From an uncultured Bacilli bacterium (lineage in GTDB: Bacteria; Bacillota_I; Bacilli_A; RF39; UBA660), in the NCBI GenBank assembly GCA_934085675.1, contig CAKOHH010000005.1:1-64000 (forward strand): a DNA stretch of 64,000 bases, read 5' to 3'. This document shows, piece by piece, positions 1-9,500 of the stretch. Under the pieces are notes generated by a model. That model did not search any database. It was not told where the DNA came from and worked only from the letters and a program-made list of their open reading frames with translations. A program made the position numbers and the translations under genes. The first letter of the stretch is position 1; every line of letters starts with the position of its first letter.

Positions 1-281
1 AATAAAGAATAAAGAAAACAATGTTTCACGTGAAACATATGAATAAAGAATAAAGAAAACAATGTTTCACGTGAAACATATAAAAAAAGAATAAAGAAAA
101 CAATGTTTCACGTGAAACATATAAAAAAAGAATAAAAAACCAATGTTTCACGTGAAACATATAAAAAAAGAATAAAAAAAACAATGTTTCACGTGAAACA
201 TATAAATAAAAAATAAAGAAAATAATGTTTCACGTGAAACATATGAATAAAGAATAAAAAACCAATGTTTCACGTGAAACA
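1..281. repeat. parS: Tandem parS (ParB centromere) array, seven copies
   Basis: Seven identical copies of the perfect 16-bp palindrome TGTTTCACGTGAAACA lie at 22-37, 63-78, 104-119, 144-159, 185-200, 226-241 and 266-281. The word matches the B. subtilis Spo0J/ParB parS consensus. Start-to-start distances are 41, 41, 40, 41, 41 and 40 bp, close to four helical turns, so all sites would face the same side of the helix. The spacers are near-identical A-rich sequence, so the unit is a roughly 41-bp tandem repeat. The window begins inside the array, so more copies may lie upstream. Expected role: ParB loading for origin segregation and SMC recruitment. No parB is in the window. Confidence 0.93.
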
Positions 282-296
282 TTGGAAATAAAGAAC

Positions 297-325
297 TTGC
301 AATTAATAAATAGATTTGATATCAT
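297..325 (+). promoter_or_regulatory. Promoter of the SRP RNA-tadA-dnaX operon
   Basis: A TTGCAA -35 box (297-302), 17-bp spacer and TATCAT -10 box (320-325) place the start site near 332, exactly at the 5' end of the SRP RNA hairpin. The -35 box begins 15 bp after the last parS copy, so ParB loaded on the array would sit next to RNA polymerase. Confidence 0.7.
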
Positions 326-331
326 TTAATC

Positions 332-409
332 GTGCAACAAATATAGTGTAACATGGTCAGGATCGGAAGATAGCAGCCACATCATTTCCTATTTGTGTGC
401 ACTTTTTTT
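332..409 (+). ncRNA. ffs: Signal recognition particle RNA (small, 4.5S-like)
   Basis: The domain IV core is recognisable around 353-377 (GGTCAGGATCGGAAGATAGC then AGCC), the conserved Ffh-binding apex. The ends pair: GTGCA and ACAAATA (332-343) with TATTTGT and TGCAC (390-402), forming one long hairpin of about 71 nt followed by seven T residues that should act as terminator. This is the short 4.5S type, not the roughly 270-nt RNA of B. subtilis. In B. subtilis the gene lies between tadA and dnaX; here it is just upstream of tadA. Confidence 0.88.
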
Positions 410-422
410 ATGAGGTGAAATA

Positions 423-830
423 ATGAACTATATTGATAAAACAATTGAAGAAGCCAAAAAAAGCTTATTAAGCGAAGATGTTCCTATTGGAGCTCTTATT
501 GTATTGAATGATGAGATTATTTCATATGGGTATAACACTAGGGAAAAAGATTATTCTGTTTTGGGCCATGCTGAAATAAACGCCATAGAGCAGGCTACTC
601 GTAAACTTAAACGTTGGAATCTAAGCGATTGTGAATTATATGTTTCTTTAGAACCATGTAGTATGTGTAAAGAAATAATTAAGCAAGCCAGGTTGAGTAA
701 AGTTTACTATTTGCTATCAAAACCTGATTCCAAAAAAGAATATGATAAAACCAAATTTATTAAACTAAAGTCAAATATCGAACAAATGTACGCAAATATA
801 TTGTCTGAATTTTTCAAAAAAAGAAGATAA
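423..830 (+). CDS. tadA: tRNA-specific adenosine deaminase TadA
   Basis: Cytosolic enzyme that deaminates A34 to inosine in tRNA-Arg(ACG). The zinc deaminase signature is complete: HAE with ligand His49 and proton-shuttle Glu51, then PCSMC with Cys79 and Cys82. At 135 aa it is a little shorter than most homologues (about 150-160 aa), lacking some of the C-terminal tail. A GAGGTG ribosome-binding site lies just upstream. The gene sits between the SRP RNA and dnaX, the usual Bacillota neighbourhood, and the next start follows after 37 nt. Confidence 0.93.
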   Translation: MNYIDKTIEEAKKSLLSEDVPIGALIVLNDEIISYGYNTREKDYSVLGHAEINAIEQATRKLKRWNLSDCELYVSLEPCSMCKEIIKQARLSKVYYLLSKPDSKKEYDKTKFIKLKSNIEQMYANILSEFFKKRR

Positions 831-867
831 ATTGTGTTATAATTAAAGCATTCGAGGAGGCACCTTT

Positions 868-2508
868 ATGAATTATAAAGTTTTATATCGTAAGTATCGT
901 CCAGATAAATTTGAAAATATTATTGGGCAAGATTACTCCATACAAATGCTGAAAAATTCTATTATTCACAATAAAATATCGCATGCTTATTTGTTTACAG
1001 GGCCTAGAGGAACAGGAAAAACATCGACAGCTAAAGTATTTGCTAAAACAATAAATTGTTTAAATCCCGTTAATGGCGAAGCATGTGGCAAGTGTGCTGC
1101 TTGTTTAGCTTTTTCAACAAGTCCTGATATAATAGAAATAGACGCAGCTTCAAATAATGGTGTTGATGATATAAGAGAACTTATCAACAATGTAAAAATT
1201 GCTCCTTCTGAGGGTAAATATAAAATCTATATTATAGATGAAGTACACATGATGACAACTAGTGCTTTTAATGCTTTGTTATTAACACTTGAAGAACCCC
1301 CTGCACATGCCGTTTTTATCATGGCTACGACAAATGTAGAAAACGTACCAATAACGATTTTGTCGCGTTGTCAAAGATTTAACTTTCAAAAGATATCTTT
1401 AGAAAATTTAAAAAAACAAATTAGGAAAATTTGTGATTTAGAGAAAATAAAAATAACAGAGGAAGCCATCGAAGAAATTGCTTATTTATCCGAAGGAGGT
1501 TTAAGGGATGCTCTTAGTCTTTTAGACCAACTTTCTAGTAATGAAGAAGAAATCACTGCTGAAAAAATTTTAGAAAATTATGGATCTATTTCTTCTAAAT
1601 TTGTTAAAGATTTATTAAAAGAATTATCAGAAGGAAATGTTTCTTCCGTTATTGATAAGATCCAAGAACTTGAAAATACATCAAGTGACTATAAAATTTT
1701 CATAAAAAAAGTTGTACAAGAGTTAGCACATATAGCTGTATTAATAAAAGTAAACAATTATCAAGGAAAATTTAGTTTTCAACAGGTAAAAAAATTAATC
1801 TTTGAATTAAATGATGTGCTTAACAAAATAAATATAAATGTTAATCCATATGAATTAATTGAAATAATTTTATTAAATGTTATTTCAAACGAAGAAACTG
1901 CAGGAGAGGCAACAGGAGAAAGTAAAATAATTAAAACTAATACTTTTAATGCTGAAAAATTAGTAAATAATAATCCTGAAAACATAGTTTTTGAAAAGAA
2001 GGAAGATAAAATAGCAGAAGAAGTTATTGAAAACAGCGATAATGACGGTAGTGCATACATTAATGAACTAAAGAAAATCCGTGTTAATAATTGTTTTACT
2101 GACGCAAAAAAGGAAACTTTGATTTCAAATAAAGTTATATGGAATCAAAAAAAATCTGATTCAAATGTTGATAAACGCATTCTGGGGTTAATTGTAGACT
2201 CTCAATTAGTGGCTTCATCTTTAAAAAATGTCATTATAACTACAAAATTAGCAAGTATGGCAACACTTATTAATAGTCAACTGGAAGAAATAGAAAAAAA
2301 TTTAAATTTAGAATTTCATATAATTGCTTTAAGTATGGAAGAGTGGACAAATGAAAAAAATAAATATATTCAGAATATAAAAAATAAATATGTTTATAAT
2401 TATATTGAAGAAGAAACGATTGCAAATTTAAAGCCTAAAAAGGCAAGTAGTGATTTTGAAGAAATTACTACAAATATATTTAATAGTGATAAAATAGAAA
2501 TTGTGTAA
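868..2508 (+). CDS. dnaX: DNA polymerase III subunit gamma/tau
   Basis: Clamp-loader ATPase of the replisome. The N-terminal AAA+ module shows Walker A GPRGTGKT (residues 45-52), zinc-binding Cys64/73/76/79, Walker B DEVH (124-127) and the sensor/arginine-finger SRC motif (166-168). Residues from about 330 to 546 form a charged low-complexity linker and a tau-like C-terminal region. At 546 aa it is similar to the B. subtilis protein (563 aa). A strong GAGGAGG site precedes the ATG. I saw no slippery A-AAA-AAG-type signal for programmed frameshifting. Confidence 0.95.
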   Translation: MNYKVLYRKYRPDKFENIIGQDYSIQMLKNSIIHNKISHAYLFTGPRGTGKTSTAKVFAKTINCLNPVNGEACGKCAACLAFSTSPDIIEIDAASNNGVDDIRELINNVKIAPSEGKYKIYIIDEVHMMTTSAFNALLLTLEEPPAHAVFIMATTNVENVPITILSRCQRFNFQKISLENLKKQIRKICDLEKIKITEEAIEEIAYLSEGGLRDALSLLDQLSSNEEEITAEKILENYGSISSKFVKDLLKELSEGNVSSVIDKIQELENTSSDYKIFIKKVVQELAHIAVLIKVNNYQGKFSFQQVKKLIFELNDVLNKININVNPYELIEIILLNVISNEETAGEATGESKIIKTNTFNAEKLVNNNPENIVFEKKEDKIAEEVIENSDNDGSAYINELKKIRVNNCFTDAKKETLISNKVIWNQKKSDSNVDKRILGLIVDSQLVASSLKNVIITTKLASMATLINSQLEEIEKNLNLEFHIIALSMEEWTNEKNKYIQNIKNKYVYNYIEEETIANLKPKKASSDFEEITTNIFNSDKIEIV

Positions 2509-2526
2509 AGAAAGAAGGAAAGTAAA

Positions 2527-2823
2527 ATGAATATGCAAAGTATAATGGCACAAGCTCAAAGAATGCAACGTGACATTCAAAAAAAGAAAGATGAAATAAA
2601 TCAAAAATTATTTCCCGGGAAATATGAATTTGTAGAAGTTATCTTAAATGGTAAAAAAGAATTGACAAAAATAACAATAAATAAGGATAACTTAGATAAA
2701 GAAGATATTGAAATGTTAGAAGATTTTATTGTTCTAGCGCAAAAACAAGCTTTAGCAGATATTGATAAAGAAATTCAAAGTAAAATGGGCCAATATGCTG
2801 GGATGCTTGATGGTTTAATGTAA
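2527..2823 (+). CDS. ebfC: YbaB/EbfC family nucleoid-associated protein
   Basis: Small dimeric DNA-binding protein of the YbaB/EbfC family. The 98-aa sequence shows the usual layout: an N-terminal helix rich in Gln, Met and Lys (MQSIMAQAQRMQRDIQKKK), a central strand region, and an acidic-to-helical C-terminus. It lies in the conserved dnaX-ebfC-recR order. A Noc-type palindrome (2610-2623) is embedded in the codons for LFPGKY. Confidence 0.92.
   Translation: MNMQSIMAQAQRMQRDIQKKKDEINQKLFPGKYEFVEVILNGKKELTKITINKDNLDKEDIEMLEDFIVLAQKQALADIDKEIQSKMGQYAGMLDGLM
2610..2623. promoter_or_regulatory. Noc-binding-site-like palindrome 1
   Basis: Exact ATTTCCCGGGAAAT, the B. subtilis Noc-binding sequence, inside ebfC. 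It would recruit the nucleoid-occlusion protein Noc if a Noc orthologue is present. Confidence 0.75.
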
Positions 2824-2824
2824 T

Positions 2825-3433
2825 ATGAATTCTGTATATCCTAATAGTTTAGAAAGTATCATTGAATTTTTTAAAAAGTTTCCAGGTATTGGTGAAAAAA
2901 GTGCAGAGAGAATGGCTTTATCTATATTGAATATCCCTTTGGGTGAAATACAAATAGCAAGTGATGCTTTAGTTAAAGCACGTGAAACCCTTCATCCTTG
3001 TGATATCTGTGGCAATTTGACAGATTCTTTAAAATGCAATATTTGTGAAGATAAAACTAGAAATCAAAATTTAATATGCGTAGTTGAGGATTACAAAAGT
3101 ATTTACGCTTTTGAAAAAGCTGGAAATTTTAAGGGTGTCTATCATGTATTAAATGGACTAATATCGCCTATAGATGATATTGGAGTGGACGATATTAATT
3201 TGTCATCACTCATAAGAAGAATCCAGAAATTAGAAAATCCAGAACTTATTTTAGCTTTAAAAGGAACCATAGAAGGTGAAACCACAACATTATATATCAA
3301 AAAGATATTTGAAAATCAAAATATAAAAATATCAAGGTTGTCTTATGGATTACCGAGTGGAGCCGAGATTGATTATTTAGATATGTCAACAATAGAAAAA
3401 GCGTTAAAGGATAGAAAAATAATTTCAGAATAA
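2825..3433 (+). CDS. recR: Recombination mediator RecR
   Basis: RecR acts with RecF/RecO to load RecA at single-stranded gaps. The 202-aa sequence carries an N-terminal helix-hairpin-helix (FPGIGEKSAERM), a four-Cys zinc finger (Cys59, 62, 71, 74) and a TOPRIM domain starting at about residue 83 (LICVVEDYKS) with the conserved GTIEGE. Its start lies 1 nt after the ebfC stop, so translation is probably coupled. Confidence 0.95.
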   Translation: MNSVYPNSLESIIEFFKKFPGIGEKSAERMALSILNIPLGEIQIASDALVKARETLHPCDICGNLTDSLKCNICEDKTRNQNLICVVEDYKSIYAFEKAGNFKGVYHVLNGLISPIDDIGVDDINLSSLIRRIQKLENPELILALKGTIEGETTTLYIKKIFENQNIKISRLSYGLPSGAEIDYLDMSTIEKALKDRKIISE

Positions 3434-3448
3434 AATCTGAAATTTTTT
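3421..3448 (+). terminator. Rho-independent terminator at the end of recR
   Basis: Nine-bp perfect stem AATTTCAGA/TCTGAAATT with a short A-rich loop and a T run. It overlaps the recR stop codon, and would attenuate rather than fully separate bofA from recR. Confidence 0.75.
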
Positions 3449-3483
3449 CATATTCTGTAACAAAGATAAAAGGAAAATGACAG

Positions 3484-3669
3484 ATGAAAAAATTGATAAA
3501 TATACTTCGAAAAGTAGTATGGGCATTTTTATTACTTTATGGTTTGAATTATTTTATATCGTCCTTACATATTTATATACCTATTAATTTTATTACTGTC
3601 AGTATCGTTACATTACTAGGTTTACCAGGGCTTTCTGCTTTAATTATTTTGTTTTTTATAGTAAAATAA
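3484..3669 (+). CDS. bofA: BofA-like membrane protein (pro-sigma-K processing inhibitor family)
   Basis: A 61-aa protein with two hydrophobic segments (residues 10-27 and 35-60) and the family-typical tail TVSIVTLLGLPGLSALIIL. In B. subtilis BofA inhibits the SpoIVFB protease in the forespore outer membrane. Position just after recR matches the recR-yaaL-bofA order of B. subtilis. It is shorter than BofA (87 aa) and the call rests on the C-terminal LG-PG motif plus synteny. Confidence 0.72.
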   Translation: MKKLINILRKVVWAFLLLYGLNYFISSLHIYIPINFITVSIVTLLGLPGLSALIILFFIVK

Positions 3670-3684
3670 TTAAAGGTGATGTCT

Positions 3685-4521
3685 ATGACGGAAACATCTG
3701 GAATACAGCAATTATATCAAGAATACATGAGTGAGCATCTTTCTCATGCTTTTTTGCTTGAAACAAATAATCAAGAAAAATGTTTGAAAGAATTATTACA
3801 ATTTTTGAGTAAAATTAACGAAGTTGAAAATGAACAAGAAAATATTAAATTAAATAAACTTATTTTAAATGAAACATTACCTAGTTTAGTAGTTATAAGA
3901 CCAGATGGTAATTCAATAAAAAAAGAACAAATTATAAATTTGAAAACATCTTTTCAAACAAAACCAATTTTTTCTAAGTATAATATGTATGTTATACTAA
4001 ATGCTGAAGATTTAAATCCGTCTAGTGCTAATACGATTTTAAAATTTTTAGAAGAACCAGAAGATTTTATATTAGGTTTTTTTATTACAGATAACAAAGA
4101 AAATATAATAGATACTATTCGCAGTCGGTGTGAGATTATCAGAGTGAATTATGAACAAAATCATGAAAATGACATACCTAAAGTTTGGGAAGATTTAGCG
4201 ATAAATTATATTAGGGAGTATGAAATTATAGGTGATAATACTTTACTTTATAATAAACAAGTTATTTTGCCACTAATTCACGATAAAAAAGAATTAAAAT
4301 ACTTATTTCAGGCAATCTTTAATACTTATTATGGAATATATATTTGTAAATTAAAAAATCTAGAATTAGAAGAAAAGTATAGTAGTTTAAATTTTGTTAT
4401 GAAAAAAGATAAAAATTATTTTTACAATCAAGTTAAATATATTGCTAATTTACTTGATAATCTTAATTTTAATTTAAACACGTCATTTGTTTTGGATTGT
4501 TTTGTATTGGAAAGTAGGTGA
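3685..4521 (+). CDS. holB: DNA polymerase III delta' subunit
   Basis: Clamp-loader subunit partnering DnaX and HolA. The protein (278 aa from this start) resembles the AAA+ fold without a usable Walker A, as is normal for delta', and keeps the NTILKFLEEP segment (residues 116-124) and SRC motif (147-149). An upstream in-frame GTG at 3676 overlaps the AAAGGTG ribosome-binding site, so ATG 3685 is the better start. It is followed closely by ricT as in B. subtilis holB-yaaT. Confidence 0.87.
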   Translation: MTETSGIQQLYQEYMSEHLSHAFLLETNNQEKCLKELLQFLSKINEVENEQENIKLNKLILNETLPSLVVIRPDGNSIKKEQIINLKTSFQTKPIFSKYNMYVILNAEDLNPSSANTILKFLEEPEDFILGFFITDNKENIIDTIRSRCEIIRVNYEQNHENDIPKVWEDLAINYIREYEIIGDNTLLYNKQVILPLIHDKKELKYLFQAIFNTYYGIYICKLKNLELEEKYSSLNFVMKKDKNYFYNQVKYIANLLDNLNFNLNTSFVLDCFVLESR

Positions 4522-4525
4522 TTAA

Positions 4526-5311
4526 ATGAACATTTATGAAGTTATCTTTAAAGATAAGGGAAAAGGTTATTATTTTAAAATTGAAAATGTTTTTATTCCC
4601 AATAAAGTAACGGTTATTGTTGAAACTGAAAAAGGCTTGCAATTCGGAAGGGTTGTCAAAAAAATAACGGACACTTCTATTAAAGAAGAAGACATTAAAA
4701 ATATAATTAGAATTGCTACAAAAAAAGATTATGAACAATATTTAAAAAATTTAAAAGAAGCTGAAATAGCTCTACAAACTGCTCGAGAAGAAGCCAAAAA
4801 GAGCAAATTAAATATGAACTTTATAGACGCTTCATTTACATTTGATAGAAAACAATTATTATTTAATTTTTATGCTGATCAAAGAGTAGATTTTAGAGAA
4901 CTTGCTAAAATATTAGCAGCAAAGTATAAAACACGTATTGAACTACGACAAATTGGCGCTCGAGATAAAGCAAGTGAAGTAGGCGGTATTGGCATTTGCG
5001 GACGTAAATTATGTTGTGCGGGATGTTATAAAGTAAATGAATCAATTACTATGCAAATGGCTAAAAACCAAAATATTGCTTTAAATCCATCTAAAATAAA
5101 TGGCGCATGTGGTAGATTACTTTGTTGCTTATCTTATGAAGATAAAGAATATGTGAGATGTTCTAAACAATTACCTAGTATTGGAGATACTATAAAAACA
5201 CCTAATGGTGAAGGAAAAGTAGTAAGCATTGATATTTTAAATTTTAATTGTAAAGTTTTAGTAGGTGAAGAAATAGTTGAGGTTAAAATAAACGATGAAA
5301 AAGACGCTTAA
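4526..5311 (+). CDS. ricT: PSP1-domain protein RicT (YaaT)
   Basis: Orthologue of B. subtilis YaaT/RicT, a component of the RicAFT complex that binds 4Fe-4S clusters and promotes RNase Y-dependent mRNA processing as well as competence and sporulation. Two Cys clusters are present (ICGRKLCCAGC at about residue 152 and GACGRLLCCLSYE at about 192). The PSP1 domain fills most of the N-terminal 180 residues. It begins 4 nt after holB; the yabA gene that follows ricT in B. subtilis is absent. Confidence 0.92.
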   Translation: MNIYEVIFKDKGKGYYFKIENVFIPNKVTVIVETEKGLQFGRVVKKITDTSIKEEDIKNIIRIATKKDYEQYLKNLKEAEIALQTAREEAKKSKLNMNFIDASFTFDRKQLLFNFYADQRVDFRELAKILAAKYKTRIELRQIGARDKASEVGGIGICGRKLCCAGCYKVNESITMQMAKNQNIALNPSKINGACGRLLCCLSYEDKEYVRCSKQLPSIGDTIKTPNGEGKVVSIDILNFNCKVLVGEEIVEVKINDEKDA

Positions 5312-6005
5312 TTGGTTATTCGATTATCCTGCGCTTAAAGTTTATCAATACGAAGAAGCATTTAAATTTTCCTTAGATTCTATTCTTTTATTTGAATTTG
5401 CTCAGATAAAAAAGAATGATAACAAGATTATGGATTTTTGTACGGGTAACGCTGTTATTCCTATCTTAGTTTATAATAAATACAAAAAAGATGTTGTTGG
5501 GATAGAGTATCAAAAGGAAATATATGATCTAGCTGTTGAATCTGTAAAGCAAAATAAGATGGAAAAGCACATTTCTTTGTTTCATGATACTGTATTAAAT
5601 GTTAAAAATTATTTCCCGGGAAATAATTTTGACGTAATTTTGTGTAATCCACCTTATTTTAAGTACGAACAAACGAGCCATATTAATAAAAATGAATTAA
5701 AAAGTGTTGCCAGACATGAGATTACCTTAAAATTAGAAGATATTTTTATAATGGCAAAATACTTATTGAAAGATAATGGCAAAATATATATGGTTCATAT
5801 TCCAAGTCGAATTGATGAACTTATTGTTTACGCTAATAAATATGGATTTGCCGTAAAAGAATTACAATTTATTCAGGCTAAAGAAAATGCTAAGCCAGAA
5901 ATAGTGTTGTTGACATGTGTAAAAAGTGGCAACTTTGGAACAAAAGTATATGCTCCTATTAATATACATAATTTAACAACGTATCAAAATATATTTAGGA
6001 GATGA
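5295..6005 (+). CDS. tRNA1(Val) adenine-37 N6-methyltransferase (TrmN6/YabB)
   Basis: SAM-dependent Rossmann methyltransferase. A glycine-poor motif I (MDFCTGNAVIPI, residues 46-57) binds SAM, and NPPYF (118-122) is the catalytic motif of N6-adenine methyltransferases. 236 aa, normal for the family. It overlaps ricT by 17 nt and matches yabB of B. subtilis in position. A Noc-type palindrome is embedded at the YFPGN codons (about residues 106-110). Confidence 0.9.
   Translation: MKKTLNWLFDYPALKVYQYEEAFKFSLDSILLFEFAQIKKNDNKIMDFCTGNAVIPILVYNKYKKDVVGIEYQKEIYDLAVESVKQNKMEKHISLFHDTVLNVKNYFPGNNFDVILCNPPYFKYEQTSHINKNELKSVARHEITLKLEDIFIMAKYLLKDNGKIYMVHIPSRIDELIVYANKYGFAVKELQFIQAKENAKPEIVLLTCVKSGNFGTKVYAPINIHNLTTYQNIFRR
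5611..5624. promoter_or_regulatory. Noc-binding-site-like palindrome 2
   Basis: Exact ATTTCCCGGGAAAT, extended to the 18-bp palindrome TTATTTCCCGGGAAATAA, within the trmN6/yabB coding sequence. Confidence 0.75.
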
Positions 6006-6010
6006 AAAAT

Positions 6011-6562
6011 ATGAAAATGATAGTTGGTCTAGGTAATCCTGGAAAAGAATATGAAAATACAAGACATAATGTTGGTTTTATGATATTAGATTCTTTTATA
6101 AAAGATTTTAAACTAGAAAAAAAATTTCAAGCAATGATTAAAGTGTCGGATGTAGCAGGGGAAAAATGTTTGTTTGTGAAACCTTTAACATTTATGAATG
6201 AAAGCGGTTTAAGTGTTGGTAAAATTGCTAAATACTATAATATATCATGTTCTGATATATTTGTAATTCAAGATGATATGGATTTACCATTTGGCAAAAT
6301 TAAACTAAAAATAAATAGTAGTGCTGGTGGTCATAATGGAATTAAATCAATTATTAATGCTTTATCATCTAATTCTTTTGCCCGTTTAAAAGTAGGAATT
6401 GCTCATGACAAAGATAATGATGCTATAAAACATGTATTAGGGCATTTTTCTAAAACAGAAATGGAATTTTTTGAAAAAAATTATGACCATTTTCAAGAAA
6501 TAATTGTTTCATATATTAGAAATGGTATAGATGTAACAATGAATCGTTATAATACAAAGTAG
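6011..6562 (+). CDS. pth: Peptidyl-tRNA hydrolase
   Basis: Releases tRNA from prematurely dissociated peptidyl-tRNA. Family hallmarks are VGLGNPGKEYENTRHNVGF with catalytic His19, FMNESG, and the acid motif DDMDLPFGK, and SSAGGHNGI. 183 aa, typical. ATG 6002 overlaps the AGGAG ribosome-binding site, so ATG 6011 is preferred. It is followed by mfd, with no fin gene in between unlike B. subtilis. Confidence 0.95.
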   Translation: MKMIVGLGNPGKEYENTRHNVGFMILDSFIKDFKLEKKFQAMIKVSDVAGEKCLFVKPLTFMNESGLSVGKIAKYYNISCSDIFVIQDDMDLPFGKIKLKINSSAGGHNGIKSIINALSSNSFARLKVGIAHDKDNDAIKHVLGHFSKTEMEFFEKNYDHFQEIIVSYIRNGIDVTMNRYNTK

Positions 6563-6570
6563 GTGTTAAC

Positions 6571-9500
6571 GTGAAAAAATTTGAAGAATTTACATACGAA
6601 AATGGTTCAATTATTGAAGGCTTGACTAAAGAGTTATCGTATCGTTATATTATTAATTATTTTGATACTCAAGAAAATTCTCTTTTAATTGTTACCTCTA
6701 ATTTATATGATGCAAATAAAATTCAAAATTCTTTACAAACATACGAAGAAAATGTTTTCCTTTTTCCAATGGATGATTTTTTAACCTCACTTGCTTTGGC
6801 GGTCTCACCCGAATTAAAACTAAAACGTTTAGAGACTCTTGAGAAAATTCAAAATAACAAATGTATTGTGGTTACTAACATGATGGGATATTTAAAATTA
6901 AATACCTCTTTAAAAGAACAAAATTCACTATATCAAACTCTTAAAACTAATACAGATGTTAATCGTGATTCATTAGTAGAAATTTTTGAAAAACTAGGTT
7001 ATCAAAGGGATTCTATGGTTACATCAACTGGAGAATATGCGGTAAGAGGATTTGTTTTAGATATTTTTTTAGTAGATGAAAAACATCCAATAAGGATTGA
7101 ATTTTTTGGAGATACAATTGAAAGTATCCGTTATTTTGATGAAAATACACAACGTACCATTGAAAAAATAGATGAAATCGTTTGCAAACCTGTTGATGAA
7201 ATCATTACCGAAAATACCAGTTCTTTATTAGATTATATGCCTAATAGTACAGTTTTTTACTATGATTATCCATTACTTATGACGGCATATACTAAATTGT
7301 TAGAAGAAAAGAAAACATATTTAGAAGAACAAAATTTAGAAGATAAAAAATATTTTTATTCGTTCGAAGAACTATTACCTACTAAAGAACTTTTTATTAA
7401 CACCGTAGCTAATGAAATGCAAAAAAAGAAAGTTCATAGTTATAAAACGACTGATATTGAAAATTTTAAAGGTGATTTTAAAAAGTTAAAATCTTTTGTA
7501 GATAAAAATATAGCCTTAAAAAAAACAATTGTTTTTTTCCTTTCAACCAAAGAACAGATTGAAGAAATTAAAGATTTATTTAATGAAAATGTTGTATTAA
7601 CAAACGAAAATGAACTTTTTTTAGAAAAAATAAATATTGTTCAAAGTAAAATTAACAAAGGTTTTATCTGGGATGATTTAGTTGTTATCTCAGAAAATGA
7701 TATTGAAGAAATAAAAGAAAAAATAACTTATAAAAATAATTTACATATTGGTAAAAAAATTCGTAACCTAGACGCGATTGCAATTGGAGATTATGTTGTT
7801 CATAGAAATCATGGTATTGGTATTTATGCAGGTGTTGTTACTTTAACGATTGGTGGACTTAAAAAAGATTATTTACAAATAGAGTATTTTGGAAACGATA
7901 AAGTCTATGTTCCAGTTGAAAAAATATCAAGTATTTATAAATACAGTGATAAAGATGGAATGAAACCTCAGATAAGTAAGCTTAATTCAACAGCTTGGCA
8001 AAGAAAAAAACAAGCTTTACAAAAGAAAATTAAAGATATTTCAGGAGAGCTTATCAAGCTTTATGCTGAAAGAAATAATATTGAAGGGGAAGCTTATAAA
8101 GATTTTGAAGAAGAAACTATTTTTGCCAATGATTTTACATATGAACCAACCAAAGATCAACAATTTGCTATTGATGATGTTTTAAAAGATTTGGATTCTA
8201 AAGTTCCTATGGATCGTTTACTATGTGGAGACGTTGGTTTTGGCAAAACAGAAGTTGCTTTTCGTGCCATGTTTAAGGCAGTATGTAATAATAAACAAGT
8301 AATGTATCTTTGTCCAACAACAATTTTATCTAAACAACAATATGAATCAGCATTAGATAGATTCAAAAATTTTCCTGTGGAAATAAGATTATTTAATCGA
8401 TTTACTTCAACTAAAGAAGCCAACGAAATTATTGAGGATTTAGCCAGTGGAAAAATAGATATTGTTTTTGGAACACATCGTTTACTATCTGATAAAATTA
8501 AACCTAAAAAACTAGGATTGCTGGTTATTGACGAAGAACAACGTTTTGGTGTTACTCATAAAGAGAAAATAAAAAATTTAAAAAAAGATGTTAACGTTTT
8601 AACCCTATCTGCAACACCGATACCTCGTACTTTAAAGATGAGTTTATCAGGTTTAAGAGATTTATCAATTATAGATACACCACCGGTTAACAGATATCCT
8701 ATTCAAACATATGTTATTCCAGAAAGTGATATGATTGTGAAAGATGCGATTTATAAAGAATTAGGACGAGATGGCCAATGCTTTATTTTATATAATCGTG
8801 TTGAAACTATTGAAAAAGCTGTCGAGAAAATACATGATTTGGTGCCAGAAGCGAGAATACAGTATGCTCATGGTAGATTAAATAAAATCGAGTTAGATAA
8901 TATTATGTCTGATTTTATTAATCATAAATTTGATATACTTGTTAGTACAACAATTATAGAAACAGGTATTGATATTCCAAACGCTAATACTTTAATTATT
9001 TATGATGCCGATTGTTTTGGCTTGAGTCAACTTTATCAATTAAGAGGAAGAGTTGGTAGAAGTAATAAAATTGCCTATGCTTACTTACTTTATAGTAAAG
9101 AAAAAATGCTTAATGATATTGCAGTAAAAAGATTACAAGCCATTCGTGATTTTACAGAATTAGGAAGCGGTTATAAAATTGCTATGCGAGATTTATCTAT
9201 CCGTGGAGCAGGTGATTTATTGGGAAGTGAACAAGCAGGTTTTGTTGATACAGTAGGAATCAGTCTTTATATGAAAATGATAGAAGAGGAAATGAGACGC
9301 CTTAAAGGTGAAAATGTTGAAACTGATGAGGAAAGTGAATCATTAGTTAAGGTAGAAACTCATATTTCAGATCAATATGTTTCCGATGAAGAAGTAAAAA
9401 TCGAAATCCACAAAATGATTAACGAGATAGATTCTTATCAGAAATTAGAAGATGTTCGTAAAAATTTAGAAGACCGTTTTGGTAAAATAACCAAAGAAAT

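Noticed and set aside
1..281. CRISPR array or DnaA-box iterons
   Set aside because: The repeated 16-mer is a perfect parS palindrome and the spacers are near identical A-rich sequence, not unique; there is no cas gene or DnaA-box consensus.
987..1190. Minus-strand open frame within dnaX
   Set aside because: Antisense shadow of a well-supported gene, no ribosome-binding site or conserved domain; the same applies to other antisense frames within coding genes (for example 11704-12147, 30611-30892, 46084-46329).
868..2508. Programmed ribosomal frameshift in dnaX
   Set aside because: No A-AAA-AAG slippery heptamer with a following hairpin was found in the expected region.
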